Part shown: positions 1-41,345 of the stretch, piece by piece | Position numbering within the stretch: the first letter of the stretch is position 1 | Layout of the letters: each line of letters opens with the position of its first letter | Source: Chaetoderma sp. LZ-2023a | Taxonomy: Eukaryota > Mollusca > Caudofoveata > Chaetodermatida > Chaetodermatidae | Length of the DNA stretch: 64,000 nt | Reading direction: 5' to 3' | NCBI GenBank assembly: GCA_034401795.1 | Contig: CM067366.1 | Location: forward strand, 83,088,147 to 83,152,146 | The notes under the pieces: generated by a model | The model's database searches: none | The model's input: only the letters and a program-made list of their open reading frames with translations | What the model was told of the DNA's origin: nothing | Translations under genes and position numbers: made by a program

Positions 1-132
1 GAAGGCTAAATATATTAGATTTCCTTTGGAATAGGGAAGCATTTACAAACGATTGTCAGATCTTTTATCTATTAAATATGCAGGAAACCTTATAAAACAG
101 TTTTCAATGCTTTCCATAACATGACAATTGAA

Positions 133-341
133 TTAACCCTTACCACTCTGATGTCAATATGCTATCTTTCACTCAGTCAATGGTAAGGAAACTGGTGTAC
201 ATTTTTCAACGATTTTGGTGCACGAGGTTGCTGTCTACAACAGTACCATCCTCCACCAAATTTGTTGAAAAATGAGCACCAGTTCATATATTAATTTACT
301 TTGAAAATTTAAAGGTTTGCCATCAGAGTGTTAAGGGTTAA
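133..341. repeat. Foldback repeat, family A
   Basis: The two ends are inverted copies of each other: TTAACCCTTACCACTCTGATG-like on the left and its near-perfect complement (one mismatch) at 321-341. Inner segments around 195-230 and 255-290 also pair, so nearly the whole unit folds into one hairpin. A diverged half copy is at 30540-30640. No coding capacity. It is most likely a short non-autonomous DNA element; the class is unknown. Confidence 0.7.
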
Positions 342-482
342 GGAACACAATTTTAAGGCGGCGAGTAAAATAGGCGGCCCCTTAAGGCGACATAGCTTCA
401 TATGAAATGATGTGTACGGTCACAGGAAGATGGCATCTTAGTGGTAACTATTGGCTGTTATTATTCCATTTCAATTGCCCAT

Positions 483-716
<234 letters not shown>

Positions 717-1145
717 TGACGCAAAATTGAGCCGTTATTAGCTTGTCTATGTGGACGTTATCCCGTAATATACGTTTGAGAATATATAGAAAATGTTTCC
801 AAATTACAAGTTCGTTGAAAGAAAGTAATGGTGATTATCGCAATACACAGATAAAGACATGATAGAAATCATAATAATCAATGCATTTAAAGCCAACATA
901 GTGTGGAAATGAGTTATAGTGAACTAATCTTAGCCACATATCGAGTTTAGTTATATAAATCTCTGTCGAGTGGCATCTGACTTGTTTGACTAGCAGGTAG
1001 ATCAGGCCTATGACTGACACTAAGGACAGATTTTTGTCATGGCGTTTCTACAAAAATGTTCTCATCAATTGTTTACATCATTAGTGTCTAAACATTTTAA
1101 ACCGAATACAAAATTCGAAAAGTTAATTACAATTTAATAAATATT
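717..1145. other. Non-coding, no feature seen
   Basis: Intronic or upstream sequence of the lipid kinase gene. I see no repeat, exon or RNA gene here before the palindrome at 1146. Confidence 0.5.
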
Positions 1146-1228
1146 CTCTTGAATATTTTGAAACTAATTTGACTGGAAGCTGTTGCTGCCGCAACATCTC
1201 CCAATCAAGTCAAAATATTCAAAACTCT
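1146..1228. repeat. CTGTTGCTGCC palindrome (family M core), diverged
   Basis: GAATATTTTGAAACTAATTTG on the left and CAAGTCAAAATATTCAA on the right flank GCTGTTGCTGCCGC. It is the core of the palindrome family described at 28050-28137, here without the outer MITE sequence. Confidence 0.75.
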
Positions 1229-1321
1229 ACCCGTATAGTTAGTTACATCTAAATTGATATTTTAGCAATTAAGTATTCAAATGATTAACATTCGGCATCG
1301 TTCACCCCTTCTACTTTTCAG

Positions 1322-30401
<29,080 letters not shown>

Positions 30402-30539
30402 GGAAAGGCAAATAGCACGTTTCCACTGATGTTCTGAATCCCTAAATTGCATGCATCTCTTGCCCTTGTGAAGAATCTAGATTGACTTATATCCTGCATC
30501 TCAAATGTATTTGCGTCTATAGAAGAAATTATCAGTTTC

Positions 30540-30640
30540 AAAAACAAATCTGATGTCAATATTCTATCTTTTACTGTGTCAATAGTACAGAAACTGGTAT
30601 ACATTTCTCATCAATTTTGTTGTACAATGTTGCTATTGTA
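30540..30640. repeat. Family A repeat, half copy
   Basis: GATGTCAATATTCTATCTTTTAC, GAAACTGGTATACATTTCTC and AATTTTGTTGTACAATGTTGC follow the left arm of the foldback element at 133-341; the right arm is absent. Confidence 0.6.
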
Positions 30641-30903
30641 TGATGCCTTGCCCACTACAAGACACACAATATGGCATGTGTATGAACGCTCAGTACACGA
30701 GGGTGCGATGTCAATGCAGCATCACGCTATTGCATAGTTTTTTTGAAAAATAATAGTGGAAGCATTTTCTTTCCATACGCATACTTTATTTTTATGACCA
30801 AATTTTGTCTATAAAATCACAATATTTTCTTAAATCTTAACATATGATGATTTAATTACGTAAGAATTAATACAAATTTTAAGTCATGGAATTGAATTAG
30901 AGA

Positions 30904-31215
30904 TACAAGTCCCTAATTCAACTTCGCAATTAAAGGCACATATTCATGCCAAAAATATTCACGTTTCAAAATGAAATTGTTAAAATTATATACTTTTAGA
31001 GGCTTAAACTGTGTGTCTAGATGCAATGAAATGAAATAAACCGTAGCATATGATGATTTCATTCCATATAAATTAATATAATTTTTTAAATTGTGAAATT
31101 GAAATAGAGACACCATTCCCTAATTCAATTTTACAGCAAAAAAACTATATTCATTTAATACGGAATGAAGCCATAATAGGTTCAGATTTATTTCGTTTCA
31201 TTACATTTAGGTACA
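30904..31215 (-). repeat. Dispersed repeat family D, inverted copy plus fragment
   Basis: 30904-31110 is the reverse complement of 5211-5430 (GAAATTGAAATAGAGAC, GATTTCATTCCATATAAAT). A second, forward piece lies at 31130-31215, so two copies face each other. Confidence 0.65.
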
Positions 31216-32555
31216 CATAGCCAATTACGTCACATGTAGGCTGGTGTCACAATCATAATTGACAGTGAATACTCCTTCATGAAGCTGGAAATGTCCATCT
31301 AGCGTAAGAGTAGTATTATATATTTGTTCCAGTATTTGCATATGTGAGCATACAGAAATGCATAAAAATCATCAATTTAAACTATACGTCATTAGTTAAA
31401 GTTATTATAATTCTATATAAATAGATCATATGGCTATTCAGATTAATTGAGTCGACTAGAATAGTGACAAAATGGCACTATATTATACGAAAAAATGGTA
31501 ACAGCTTAATTGTTTTAAAAATATTGCTAATTCAACAAAAATATGGATATTTGACAGGAGGTCTGGATATCTGGGGGCCTTTTAATAAATCCTCATATTC
31601 CGGATAAATCCGGATATGGTCACCATGTTGTTCAGGTAGTACTATGAAACAAGGGGATAGCCATGCAGTTAGCAGTCAGAGGACAGATAGCTTACTTTGG
31701 ACAACAACCTCATGGTATCATTTGTTTTATTGTGAAAGAACGATGAGAGAACGGTCTATACTAGGACTGGCAAACAAATCCGATATCGACAGAACTGACT
31801 GTGTCAACCCAGCATCCATACAGAAATGATATTAAAGGTGAATCCCGTCTCAGCTTGTGAACAGTAAGGTCATGATGAGTTGGCAGTCTGCACTTCTAGC
31901 CCCCACACCACGCACCCCACCTCGGTACATCTATTTATCATGTTCATTCTTACATGCTATGAATTTAAGCACGTGAATGAACCTTTCCAGTTTTAGATAT
32001 TCCCCGCCCATTTCTATCTAAGCTCCACCCACACCACTGTAGTTCGGATCGACCGGTCGGGTACCGGCCGTACCAGCTAAGCTGGGTACGCGCCGCCCGT
32101 CCTGGATTCGTTCCCTGAAATGCCCCCCCTGGGTAGAGCTATAACCGTATATGGGCCTATGAAAGAGATCGCATTGCGAAAACAACTAAGTTCGTTAAAA
32201 CACATAATGCGCATGCGCGTGCTTAGATGATATTTTTGATGGAGCACATAATTTACGACCAAGATAGGATGACGATTTTAGTGTACAGAGATGGTACCCT
32301 GTGATCCTTTTTGATTACCTATTCCCATTAAATTTGGCATGAATCAAGACCAGAATTCGACGGGCTTTTTAAATCTGTAAACCATTTCAAAATCGGTTAA
32401 GAAATGGCTGAGTTATCCACGAAAAACCCTTCTTGATTATCGTGACATCATAACCACGTGGGCGCAGCACGTCTAGAATGTTCTAGAACTTTCGACTGCA
32501 CTATTATTAGCTACGCGCTGATTGGCTGTTGCTCGAATGATGATTGGTTGGATCC
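31216..32555. other. Non-coding; MITE end fragment at 31980-32045
   Basis: 31980-32045 carries ACCTTTCCAGTTTTAG, CCCGCCCATTTCTATC and CACCCACACC, the left end of a family M unit, cut off after GTTCGGATCGACC. Otherwise nothing recognised; the Met-start frame at 31644-31829 has no supporting features. Confidence 0.5.
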
Positions 32556-32559
32556 TGCG

Positions 32560-33660
32560 CCTGTGACATCACGAGGAGTATAAAAGGAGATGGGATCCAG
32601 AGATCGAACAGGTTGGATCTGTAACAGCTACTATCAGCACAATAGACAATACGCGTATTACTTCGCTATGTGTCGGGTTTTTCTCCCATAGCTGGCAGTT
32701 GCCCAACCCACCGCACTAAAACAATTTTGTAACTCCCTACTTACGGGAGTAATTTGTAACTTTCTGATTATTGTTCACGAATATCAATATCTACTTTGGA
32801 ACACGAATTTGAGGTGAGGCCTTTACGGCCTGAATATGTGATTCTACAGATGTAGCGGCAGGATGGATGACTCTCCGGATCTGCCAGCCTTGCCTAAAAG
32901 TGGTATTTCAACTGTCACCACACTAATATCGTGTAGGTTCTTCTAACTTTCGACCGCAGCAAGTACACTCTACCTGGTGCGTCTTCAGAGCTGGCTGACG
33001 TACCCAGCACCATGAAGCTTTGTTTTGTATCTACGTTTGCCTCTGACAACCCCCGCTTGGGATCGGGTTGTTTACAAATTCCATCCATGCCATCGGTGTA
33101 TGGGAACTTTCTTCACAACAGTAGTACTATCGTATCTTTTACTGACTGCTCGTTAGACATCCTATTAGGCTTACAGTACCGAGTGATGTCCTCCCGCCAT
33201 AAGTATTCTTGCGGAAACCAACCTGCGGGAACTTTCCAACTTCCTGAGAATGCACCAACGCACGCCAACTACGGAATGATGTATTAATTTCAGTAACATG
33301 GTGGTCTAACTTAAGAAAGACTACCGAGTATTCAAGTAACTATACTTCACATTTTGATTATTTCACTATATGTACTTCTTTAATTATATTGTATCCGTAA
33401 GAACGGTCCTGATGACTAAAAGGTAGCGTAACGGTTTTAGGACCACTAGTTATAATTTCTGTATTTGTTTATAGTTATTCTCATTTCCTGTAAGGTGTTT
33501 TACTAACCGCACCGTAGTAGGTTCGTTAACCTGTATTAAGATATATACTTTGATCATTTAATACTGTATTGATTGTTCTGGTTAGATTATATATGTATAT
33601 GGCCAGTGGCCATCAGTTCATATGTTTTGCTTATTTATAGAAAATACAGGACTACAGTGC
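32560..33660 (+). repeat. LTR-like block of family E, copy 2
   Basis: A TATAAAAGG box at 32579 is followed within 50 bases by a sequence shared with copies 1 and 3 in its later half (GATTCTACAGATGTAG, CTTTCGACCGCAGC, TAAGGTGTTTTACTAACCGC, CATATGTTTTGCTTATTTA). Gene-like frames in it (33012-33287) are not conserved in copy 3. It behaves as an LTR with its own promoter, but no second copy flanks the element here. Confidence 0.55.
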
Positions 33661-35590
33661 ACGTAGGAAACACTATACAGCAACACTTATATATGCAGCA
33701 CCTTCTCCCGCCACCAACATTTTTTCACTGAGGTCGCTGTCCATGCTATAACTCTGTTTAGCCCGGCATGCTACCGACTAAACCTTTTCTATGCAGCGCG
33801 ATTGGATAGGTTCAAGATGATTAGAGACACTTTCTTCATTACCAACTCGGTAATATACTCTTCTCTTCCGGCAGTGCGATAATCTAGCCCCGCACTCCGG
33901 TAGGACTCATGACTCCAAGATTTTCTCTCTTCATGCTCCACTCAAGCCTTGTGGCTTCTTAATTGTGTGGATGTCCCTATCCGCACCATGGGCTGATCTG
34001 ACTCTGGGAAACTGTTGGGGTTTCCGAGCGGTGATGGGGCCAGGGTGTGGTATTACATACATTTTCCCCATATCTTCAAATACTTAGTAGTTAGCACTTT
34101 TGCCAATGTAGGAAAGCACTGCGAAAACATATATTAATTATTATTTTTATTACTGAACAAACCTCCCGCACCACAGTGCAAAACAGGGCAACTTGTATAT
34201 AAACCTAACGACAGGTTAAACGGTTAGTTCCATAGGATTCGGTGACGGGCGAGATACGTATCCCCACCGAATTCCATAAGAATGTCTGGGCATGATATTC
34301 AGATCTGCCAGGCCCTTGCGGGAAGGAAATTTACGGTGGGTATTCGTCTCTCTCACCCCCCACCATAACGATAGAACAATGGTCTAATAACGTTTTCGTG
34401 AAAAGTAACCTATGTCTTGTAACGTTTTAAGTGGTTACGGAGCGGGATGTCCGGATTCTTATCCAGTTCGGAGACCTTACTAAGTAACATGTATGAGCGC
34501 TGTCTTCAGTATTGATGTCTTAGGGCATCTGTTCTCAGTGACAGCCGTATCTAATAGCTAGGTAGATACCAGCCATTTGCAGTCAAAAATAGTTCTTGTT
34601 TTAAAAACAACTAAATGCTAATTAAGCAAAGCAGAAGGCCCACATAAATAAAGCAGCAACTACTAATTCAGCATACTAGGAATCACATAAGACGGTGATG
34701 AGGGAATCCATCGGGAATCGCTCGTCCCGTCTTCACGTAAAACAGCACGCATCCCTATAGTCATAATCTCACTAGGTATGGTCTTTTCTTTCTCAAGCAT
34801 TTTTTGGTTGAAATATTAGAGTAGGCCCATTTTTGCTACTACTCTTCTCCCACTTTAAGCAGTGGCGACACCTTCCTGAGACAGAGGTCTGCGTGAGGCA
34901 CTTGCCTCTCGCAAGGATTCAGTGACGACGGTCCACGCGAGGATAATACTCCTCACCCAAACTAGCACTAGAAGTAGTGCCCACGTAAGGCACATAGCTT
35001 TTCGTCCGAGATAATCTTCCTTTCAGCCTAGAGGTATAATAACTTCTATTAAGTTAATTAGTTAAGTCTCATGTACGGGAGCCTCCCTTTCGGGGATACC
35101 TCTGTGGACTTACGAGTCTGTGTGGTACCTCCGGGAGCCCCATGCTTAAAGGTTCATCTACCTGTCTCTATGTCTCGTCCTTTCGTATGCTCTTATTTTA
35201 GTTTTATCTAGCATAGTTATAATTGTTTAGGTAAAAGCGTTGTATAGACTTATATTTTTAGGTCACCAAAATCAAATCTTGTAAGTCCATAGATCACGAA
35301 ATTGCTATGGACAGGCATACTGGTGACACAAATTCTTTGGATGAGACTGTTGTGTTTAATGTTCACGATGATGGTCGCACGGCCCCACCGGAACGATTGA
35401 GTTCCACCGGCCTGGCTTTTGTTACCCGCAGGGCAGTCTCGTACAAGGTCCGTCACCCCGAGACCAGATGCTAACCAGCGTCATTACTTGTCGTGCGCTT
35501 GCGGCACGGCGAGTCGACTTGATACACCGGAACGGCCCGACACTACCCGGCGAGCTACACCACGCTGGTGTTGGGATCGATTGATATCAC
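33661..35590 (+). mobile_element. Unclassified LTR-like element, family E, copy 2 (internal part)
   Basis: Begins ACTATACAGCAACACTTATAT and GCCACCAACATTTTTTCAC after the LTR-like block, and is alignable throughout (inverted) with 2170-4170. Near 35309 it has the frame MDRHTGDTNS also found in copy 1, with GRTAPPERLSSTGL versus GRTAQPEQLSSTSL, so the substitutions partly preserve the protein. No RT, integrase or tyrosine recombinase seen. Confidence 0.6.
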
Positions 35591-35621
35591 ACACGCACGC
35601 ACGCACGCACGCACACGCGTG

Positions 35622-35683
<62 letters not shown>
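35588..35683. repeat. CGCA / CA / TA compound microsatellite
   Basis: CGCA units, a CA run, then about 21 TA units, directly following the end of family E copy 2. Confidence 0.97.
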
Positions 35684-35685
<2 letters not shown>

Positions 35686-36056
35686 TAATATCATAAAAAG
35701 TAACTCAGACACTAAATATATGCTAATGTTATAAATAAAGAAGACTTAAGGCAAATTACATATACAATACAAATACACAAACAATAGATAGACCCTATAC
35801 GGCAGAACAGTATCCACAGAAAAACAATTTCCTCGTAACATTCATTGAGTCCACTGAATATATTCGTGGATCAGATTAACTGAAAGTTGTTGGTGATAGA
35901 TGGGATGGTGTTAATTTACACAGCATATATTCGTCCTTTTGTCAGTGATTAAAGTAACAAATTTCATAAAATCTTATGCTGTTTTAATATCACATGAGTT
36001 ATAGGATATCAATGAGGTTCATACATTCTAACTGGATAGATACCTACGATACCTAC

Positions 36057-36236
36057 CTTCAGGGTAAATTGGTTGTGTTCGGCATGCAAAATTATCATAG
36101 CCTGCCAGGTACTGACCAACACACATTTGACCATTGCCTAAAGGAAGTGGAGCTGTACATGATCTGTAACTAGTCAGTCTGCAGAGCATTGTGTAAGAAC
36201 CGTATGGATTCCATGCAGCCCAGGCACCATCACGAT
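36057..36236 (-). CDS. Thrombospondin type-1 domain exon
   Basis: On the minus strand, acceptor TTCTTTCCGCAG, donor CCTGAAG|GTAGGT. Exactly 180 bases, beginning and ending at phase 1, the symmetric phase usual for TSP1 modules. Reads DRDGAWAAWNPYGSYTMLC, RSCTAPLPLGNGQMC, and GYDNFACR: the W-x-x-W start, the RSC strand and the G-x-x-C loop of a TSP1 repeat. Only four of the six usual cysteines remain (the first, after W-N-P, is Tyr), so it is divergent. TSP1 modules act in extracellular adhesion and matrix binding. No neighbouring exon was found in the flanking 1 kb on this strand; the MITE at 36383 and array at 35588 bound it. It could be part of an active gene or a remnant. Confidence 0.8.
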
Positions 36237-36382
36237 CTGCGGAAAGAATACATGGTTAGATATGCTATCAATCAATCAATCAACCAAGCTGACCATCCAA
36301 CCGACCGACTGAATGACCGACTGACTGACCGAGTGACGGAGGGGCCAGCCAACAAACCAAGCAACTAGCCAAGCAACTAGCT

Positions 36383-36690
36383 ATGCTTTGTCCATCCCTA
36401 GTTAAGATCCGCCCATACTTCACCCATGTTAGAATCGATCGATCTCTGAACGTCCTGACTATCAATTTCCAGATAACTATACAGGTAAGCTATTGTATGA
36501 TTTCGAACTAAGTTGACTGGGTGCCATAGGCAGCAACAGCGCCCAACCAAATTAGTCCCAAAATATTCAACAGCATGTTTATTATATAGTGAAGACATAC
36601 AATTTGTACAACAACACATAGTCCGTCTTCAGTTAAACGTTCGTGACGTAGTTATCTTCGGCATTCATGAACAGCTGAGTATAGGGTTGA
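36383..36690 (+). repeat. MITE-like family M unit
   Basis: CATCCCTAGTTAAGATCCGCC, TTAGAATCGATCGATCTC, palindrome 36495-36573 and AAGACATACAATTTGTACAAC in the standard order; the far right end is lost. Confidence 0.8.
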
Positions 36691-36829
36691 CATATCTTCC
36701 CAAGCACGTGTGAGTGGGGGCGGGGGTCACCCTATCCCAGAAGCACAGCTGAAAAAGTCATATTGAGTCTATATTAAAAAAATCTACCAAAATACTTTCG
36801 ACTATAAGAAAACTAAAATTTACTTTAAA

Positions 36830-37150
36830 TCGGTCCACATTTAATAGGCCTACAATCTATATTTCCTATCTTCGATCTTTATTAGAGTATGTGTCTAGTA
36901 TGTGGGACGGTTGTACTAATGATGATGAAATTAAATTAGAAAGATTTCAACTTGAAGCTGGTCGAATTGTGACAAGTCTCCCTAGATTTTCCTCCATAGC
37001 TAGCATTTATAATGAAATGGGTGGGAGACATTGAAGGACAGACGAAGGCAGCAGAAACTCAAACATTACACAAATTACTTTACGACGACACGGTATGCGA
37101 TTTTATGATTGACATTACACCGACACGTACAAATACAACACAACTTAAAT
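36830..37150 (+). mobile_element. CR1/Jockey-type LINE fragment, RT tail
   Basis: Reads RPTIYISYLRSLLEYVSSMW, DGCTND, LEAGRIVTSLPRF then (after a one-base shift) WETLKDRRRQQKLKHYTNY. This is the thumb/tail of LINE RTs of the L2/CR1/Jockey groups (pattern Y-x-S-x-LEY-S-x-WdgC). Both ends are missing. Confidence 0.8.
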
Positions 37151-37329
37151 AATTTAATTATTTAAATCGACTTATGCAAGCCACACAATGCCAATGTGCC
37201 TCTATCACGATTGGAAATATATAATAAACCGCTTTTGCCGCCAGGACATCCGCGATACAACAATTTTGGAAGCTCCCGGATGACCATCCAGGGGCAATAA
37301 TTAAAATAATAGAATAACTCTCTTATGGA

Positions 37330-38500
37330 ACATTACTAAAGAAGTTTTCCACGGAGGGGCCTGACGGGCCCAAATGTGATTCTACGGAATGTAGAGCTGA
37401 TGGTGATTCTTGGTGGATGACTCACCGGATCTGTCGACCATGCTGAAAAGTGGACTCAAACCTCCGCACTGCATGTCGCGTGTGATTAATTAAGCTTTCG
37501 ACCACAGTCTGGTGGGACTTTTGCTCGGTGCACCGCAAAGAGCTATGCGATGTATCCCACACCATGTGCCAGTTATTGTACATGCATAGTAACTTATATA
37601 GTAGCCCTCTTTGTTAATGGGCACCTTTCAACTTTTAAACCACCGTCGTCGGGCGGAAACTTTACAACCACTGTTTTAATCTTGTATCAGTTGTATGACT
37701 ATCTAATGGACATCTTATGTTTCATTCTGCTTCACTGTCCAGAGAATGTGCTGCATCAATGACTTGCCTGCATAAATCTGCCTGCAGAGACCAGCTTGCG
37801 GAGACCTGCATGCGGAAATCTTCCCTGCATCAAAGATCATGCCATCTCGTGCTATTTACATGTTAGCGCATCAATTTCAGTGACTCTAGAACTTTTACCA
37901 TATGGATGACCAATAGGTACTCAAGTTACTATACTATTGAACATTCAATTATTTCTGTACTTGGTACTGATGACAAATAGGTACCTTACCGGTCCTAGGA
38001 CTGCATTATTATATTTTCTGTTTCTTACTGTAGATATTATCTTTATTTAATGTGGGTGCTTCAACTAACAGCACCGTAAGGTCTAGTGACCTGTGATATA
38101 CACAATTCTCATCGTATTAGTGTATATGGCAAGTGGCCAATCTAGTTAATATGTTTTGTTTATTTATAAAACTCTAGAACGTAGTACGCTAGGTAATACT
38201 ATACAGCAACATTATATATCAACATCACTATTCCCCCAGCATCAGTTTTACACTGAAGTCGCTGTTCATGCTCTAATTGTTTGAGCCTGACATGTTACCG
38301 ACTAAACCTGGCTATTTAACTCGAAAGGATAGGTTTAAAGTGGTTAGGGACAATTTCTCCTCAAGAGACGCATAGTGTACGCCTCTTTTCCGACTGTTGT
38401 GGTAATGTAGCCCCATTCACCTGCAAGGTTATGTAAAATTGGCCAGTGACCTTAGGGCCTCTTATTTATATTGAGTTATTGTCTCTTTCCACGATCCATT
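37330..38500 (+). mobile_element. Family E, copy 3 (LTR-like block and leader)
   Basis: Matches 32800-33960 in order and orientation: GATTCTACGGAATGTAGAGC, CTTTCGACCACAG, ATATGTTTTGTTTATTTATAA, ACTATACAGCAACATTATAT, ACTGAAGTCGCTGTTCATGC. It runs into the assembly gap, so the internal part may be hidden there. Confidence 0.65.
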
Positions 38501-39000
38501 NNNNNNNNNNNNNNNNNNNNNNNNNNNNNNNNNNNNNNNNNNNNNNNNNNNNNNNNNNNNNNNNNNNNNNNNNNNNNNNNNNNNNNNNNNNNNNNNNNNN
38601 NNNNNNNNNNNNNNNNNNNNNNNNNNNNNNNNNNNNNNNNNNNNNNNNNNNNNNNNNNNNNNNNNNNNNNNNNNNNNNNNNNNNNNNNNNNNNNNNNNNN
38701 NNNNNNNNNNNNNNNNNNNNNNNNNNNNNNNNNNNNNNNNNNNNNNNNNNNNNNNNNNNNNNNNNNNNNNNNNNNNNNNNNNNNNNNNNNNNNNNNNNNN
38801 NNNNNNNNNNNNNNNNNNNNNNNNNNNNNNNNNNNNNNNNNNNNNNNNNNNNNNNNNNNNNNNNNNNNNNNNNNNNNNNNNNNNNNNNNNNNNNNNNNNN
38901 NNNNNNNNNNNNNNNNNNNNNNNNNNNNNNNNNNNNNNNNNNNNNNNNNNNNNNNNNNNNNNNNNNNNNNNNNNNNNNNNNNNNNNNNNNNNNNNNNNNN
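38501..39000. other. Assembly gap (500 N)
   Basis: Exactly 500 unknown bases, a round-number gap, so the true distance is not known. Any reading frame through it is meaningless. Confidence 0.99.
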
Positions 39001-39234
39001 CTACCTCTACCTGTAGTAGTACAGAAGACTAAGATGTTCTAACGAGTAAATTCATCACTCACCTTTTCCACCCATAAGTTGACTCTTAATCTAAAACGCG
39101 GATGAAACGCGGCTTTTAAGACTAAGTGCAATTATAATTTATGCAATGGTAAATATGTATTTTTCTAGACAGATATTATCTTAACCATTTGAACCACGAA
39201 TTTCCAGTTTCTTAATTTTAAGTTAACTATAGGG

Positions 39235-39345
39235 GCTACAAGCAAGTTGTTGAAGATTTTGAAACTAATTTGAAAGGAAGTTTGTTACTGCCTAAGGTAG
39301 CATACCCTTCCAGTTAAATTAGATTAAAAATATTCAACAGATTAG
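39235..39345. repeat. Family M palindrome
   Basis: GATTTTGAAACTAATTTGAAAG and CCAGTTAAATTAGATTAAAAATATTCAACAG-type arms (first part within 39235-39270), centre TTACTGCCTAAGGTAGC. Confidence 0.75.
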
Positions 39346-39454
39346 TTCTTGCATTGTAAATGATTTTTCGTATTTAGCCTTTGCGATTCAAATGGTTAAC
39401 CCTCCCATGACGAAGCCGGCCAAATATCAAAAACGGCTTCCGCTAAGATCTTGA

Positions 39455-39600
39455 GGAATGTCCATTTGCAGACCAAGAGAAGAATATTTTTGAAGTTTTA
39501 TCAATGGAATGACTGGCTCGGTAACAGCGCCAGCAATTCCCGTGCTAAATTTCCAAAAATAGTCTTCTCTTAACCTGCAAATAGTCATTCAATAAGCATA
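39455..39600. repeat. Hairpin repeat family B, copy 2
   Basis: GTCCATTTGCAGACCAAGAG ... AATATTTTTGAAG opposite CCAAAAATAGTCTTCTC and AACCTGCAAATAG. Same design and spacing as 18675-18805. Confidence 0.7.
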
Positions 39601-40079
39601 TATTTTTAATTTCTTGATCAAATTTAGCCATCAAAGGGTTACAGATGCTTCCGTCAATAAAGATGAAGGAATACAAACATAGGCTGTAGCCAGAGATGAT
39701 GAGCAAATATGGCGCTATTCGAATGGACGGTACAACATGTGTGTTGTGTGTGGACATACAATTAAATCATTATTGCCCTGGACAAATCATTCTTAAATCA
39801 ATCGCACACAAATACGCTCGTGCTAGCGAGATAATTTCACGATTTATGGCAGACTTGAGGAGTGGAATGGTCGTGTTGGTGTGGTGTATTCTTATGTGCC
39901 CCACTGGCATGCGCTCAGAGGGCTTACTTTTCGCCCAGAAACAATGGGACATTCCGCTATCTGTGAAACCCATTCATGACAGTCTTAAGTAGAATGTACT
40001 CGAGGGAGTGCTGACTCACGGCTTCACACTCAGTATTGACACTACACTTAGTGACGCTCCACATCCTAGATAGTGGATC

Positions 40080-41345
40080 CGTTCAGCTCAACCTCAAATC
40101 ACTCAGGAACTGTCGTGCGACCAAGCTACCAAGGCTATTTTCAAATTGAAGCAAGCCAATGTTAGGTCTAACATTACTACGGCGCTTATTCTTTTTAACA
40201 GACTAATCTCTCCGATTCTCATGTATGGGAGTGAGGTTTGGGCGCCTTACTTTCTAAAAGGACTGAGCAACCACGGCTTCAAAATTGTATGTGATAACCT
40301 ACCCGCGGAGAGTGTCATGGTTAAATTTTTGCAAATATCTGTTGGGAACACACAGAAAGGCAACCAATGATGCTATCCGTGGGGAACTGGGTCATCACAC
40401 AATTCTTATTTCTGCCTTAAAATTGTCCATTAAATACTGGTTCAGGCTACGTGCACTAGACGACACTTCCATAGTTCGTAAAACATACCTTGAATCCACT
40501 TCTAATCTTATATCTAAATCTAATTTGTCATACTTTATCAAGGAACTACTTGGTCATTTCGGCTTGGACCATTGTTGGAGTAGCGAAACAGTTATGTACC
40601 CAAATTCTGTAGCAAAAAAGTTGACAAGTTCAATGCAGTCCAAATATATTGAGTGCTGGAGACGTAATCTTCAAATTCCGGACTCTAAGTTACGCTCCTA
40701 TGCATTATTCAAGTCTGAATTTAAACTCGAAAACTACTTGATTAGTTGCCGGAATTTCCTAGAACGTAAGCAATTTACTAAATTACGGGTCAGTGCACAC
40801 AGCCTTGAAATCGAAGTAGGCAGACATAATAAGGTACCACTTGAATGCAGACTATGCAAAATGTGTAACACTGGGCACATTGAGGATGAGAAGCATTTTC
40901 TCATCAACTGCCCGGCGTACAGCACGGAACGACGAATTCTCCTCAAAACAATTAACTCATACAGTAACATATCAACTATGAACGACGAGGAGAAATTCGT
41001 CTTTCTAATGTCATGTAACGCCGGAGATACTGAGGTATCAAAAACCGTAATTCCATTTGTACAGTCGTGCCTGATAAGACGTCAGACGCAGCTTAATGGA
41101 ATTGCTAATGATGATATGCCTCTGTGATCATAGCAATCATAACAACTTACTGATCTACTACCAAACCTAGCTGCGGCCGTCCTAAACTTAGGGTTTTTGC
41201 TACGTTTTTTTAACTGCTTATGTATATATTGTGTGTTTGTACATTTATTTTATATATCTTTAACGTATATATTTCATTGTTTTATTGTCTGTGTGCGAAT
41301 ACCACATTGTGTGTTTTTTTATCGTAATAAATTGAAAATTGAAAT
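40080..41345 (+). mobile_element. LINE 3' fragment, C-terminal RT tail
   Basis: Frame 40146-40300 reads TTALILFNRLISPILMYGSE, VWAP; after a shift near 40320 frame to 41127 gives FCKYLLGTHRKATNDAIRGE, LSIKYWFRLRAL, RVSAHSLEIEVGRHNKVPLE and CRLCKMCNTGHIEDEKHFL, a zinc-type C-x2-C box with H and C (HFLINCPAY). This tail follows RT in CR1/L2/I-type LINEs. The element ends near 41345 in TTGAAAATTGAAATTGAAA, a simple 3' repeat as in those groups. RT palm, endonuclease and ORF1 are missing. Confidence 0.85.

Noticed and set aside
33012-33287. 91-codon ORF beginning MKLCFVSTFASDNPRL, at first sight a small secreted protein
   Set aside because: It lies in the LTR-like block; copy 3 has no matching frame, so it is unlikely to be coding.
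38446-39042. Two ORFs of nearly 200 codons
   Set aside because: They run through 500 N; no sequence supports them.
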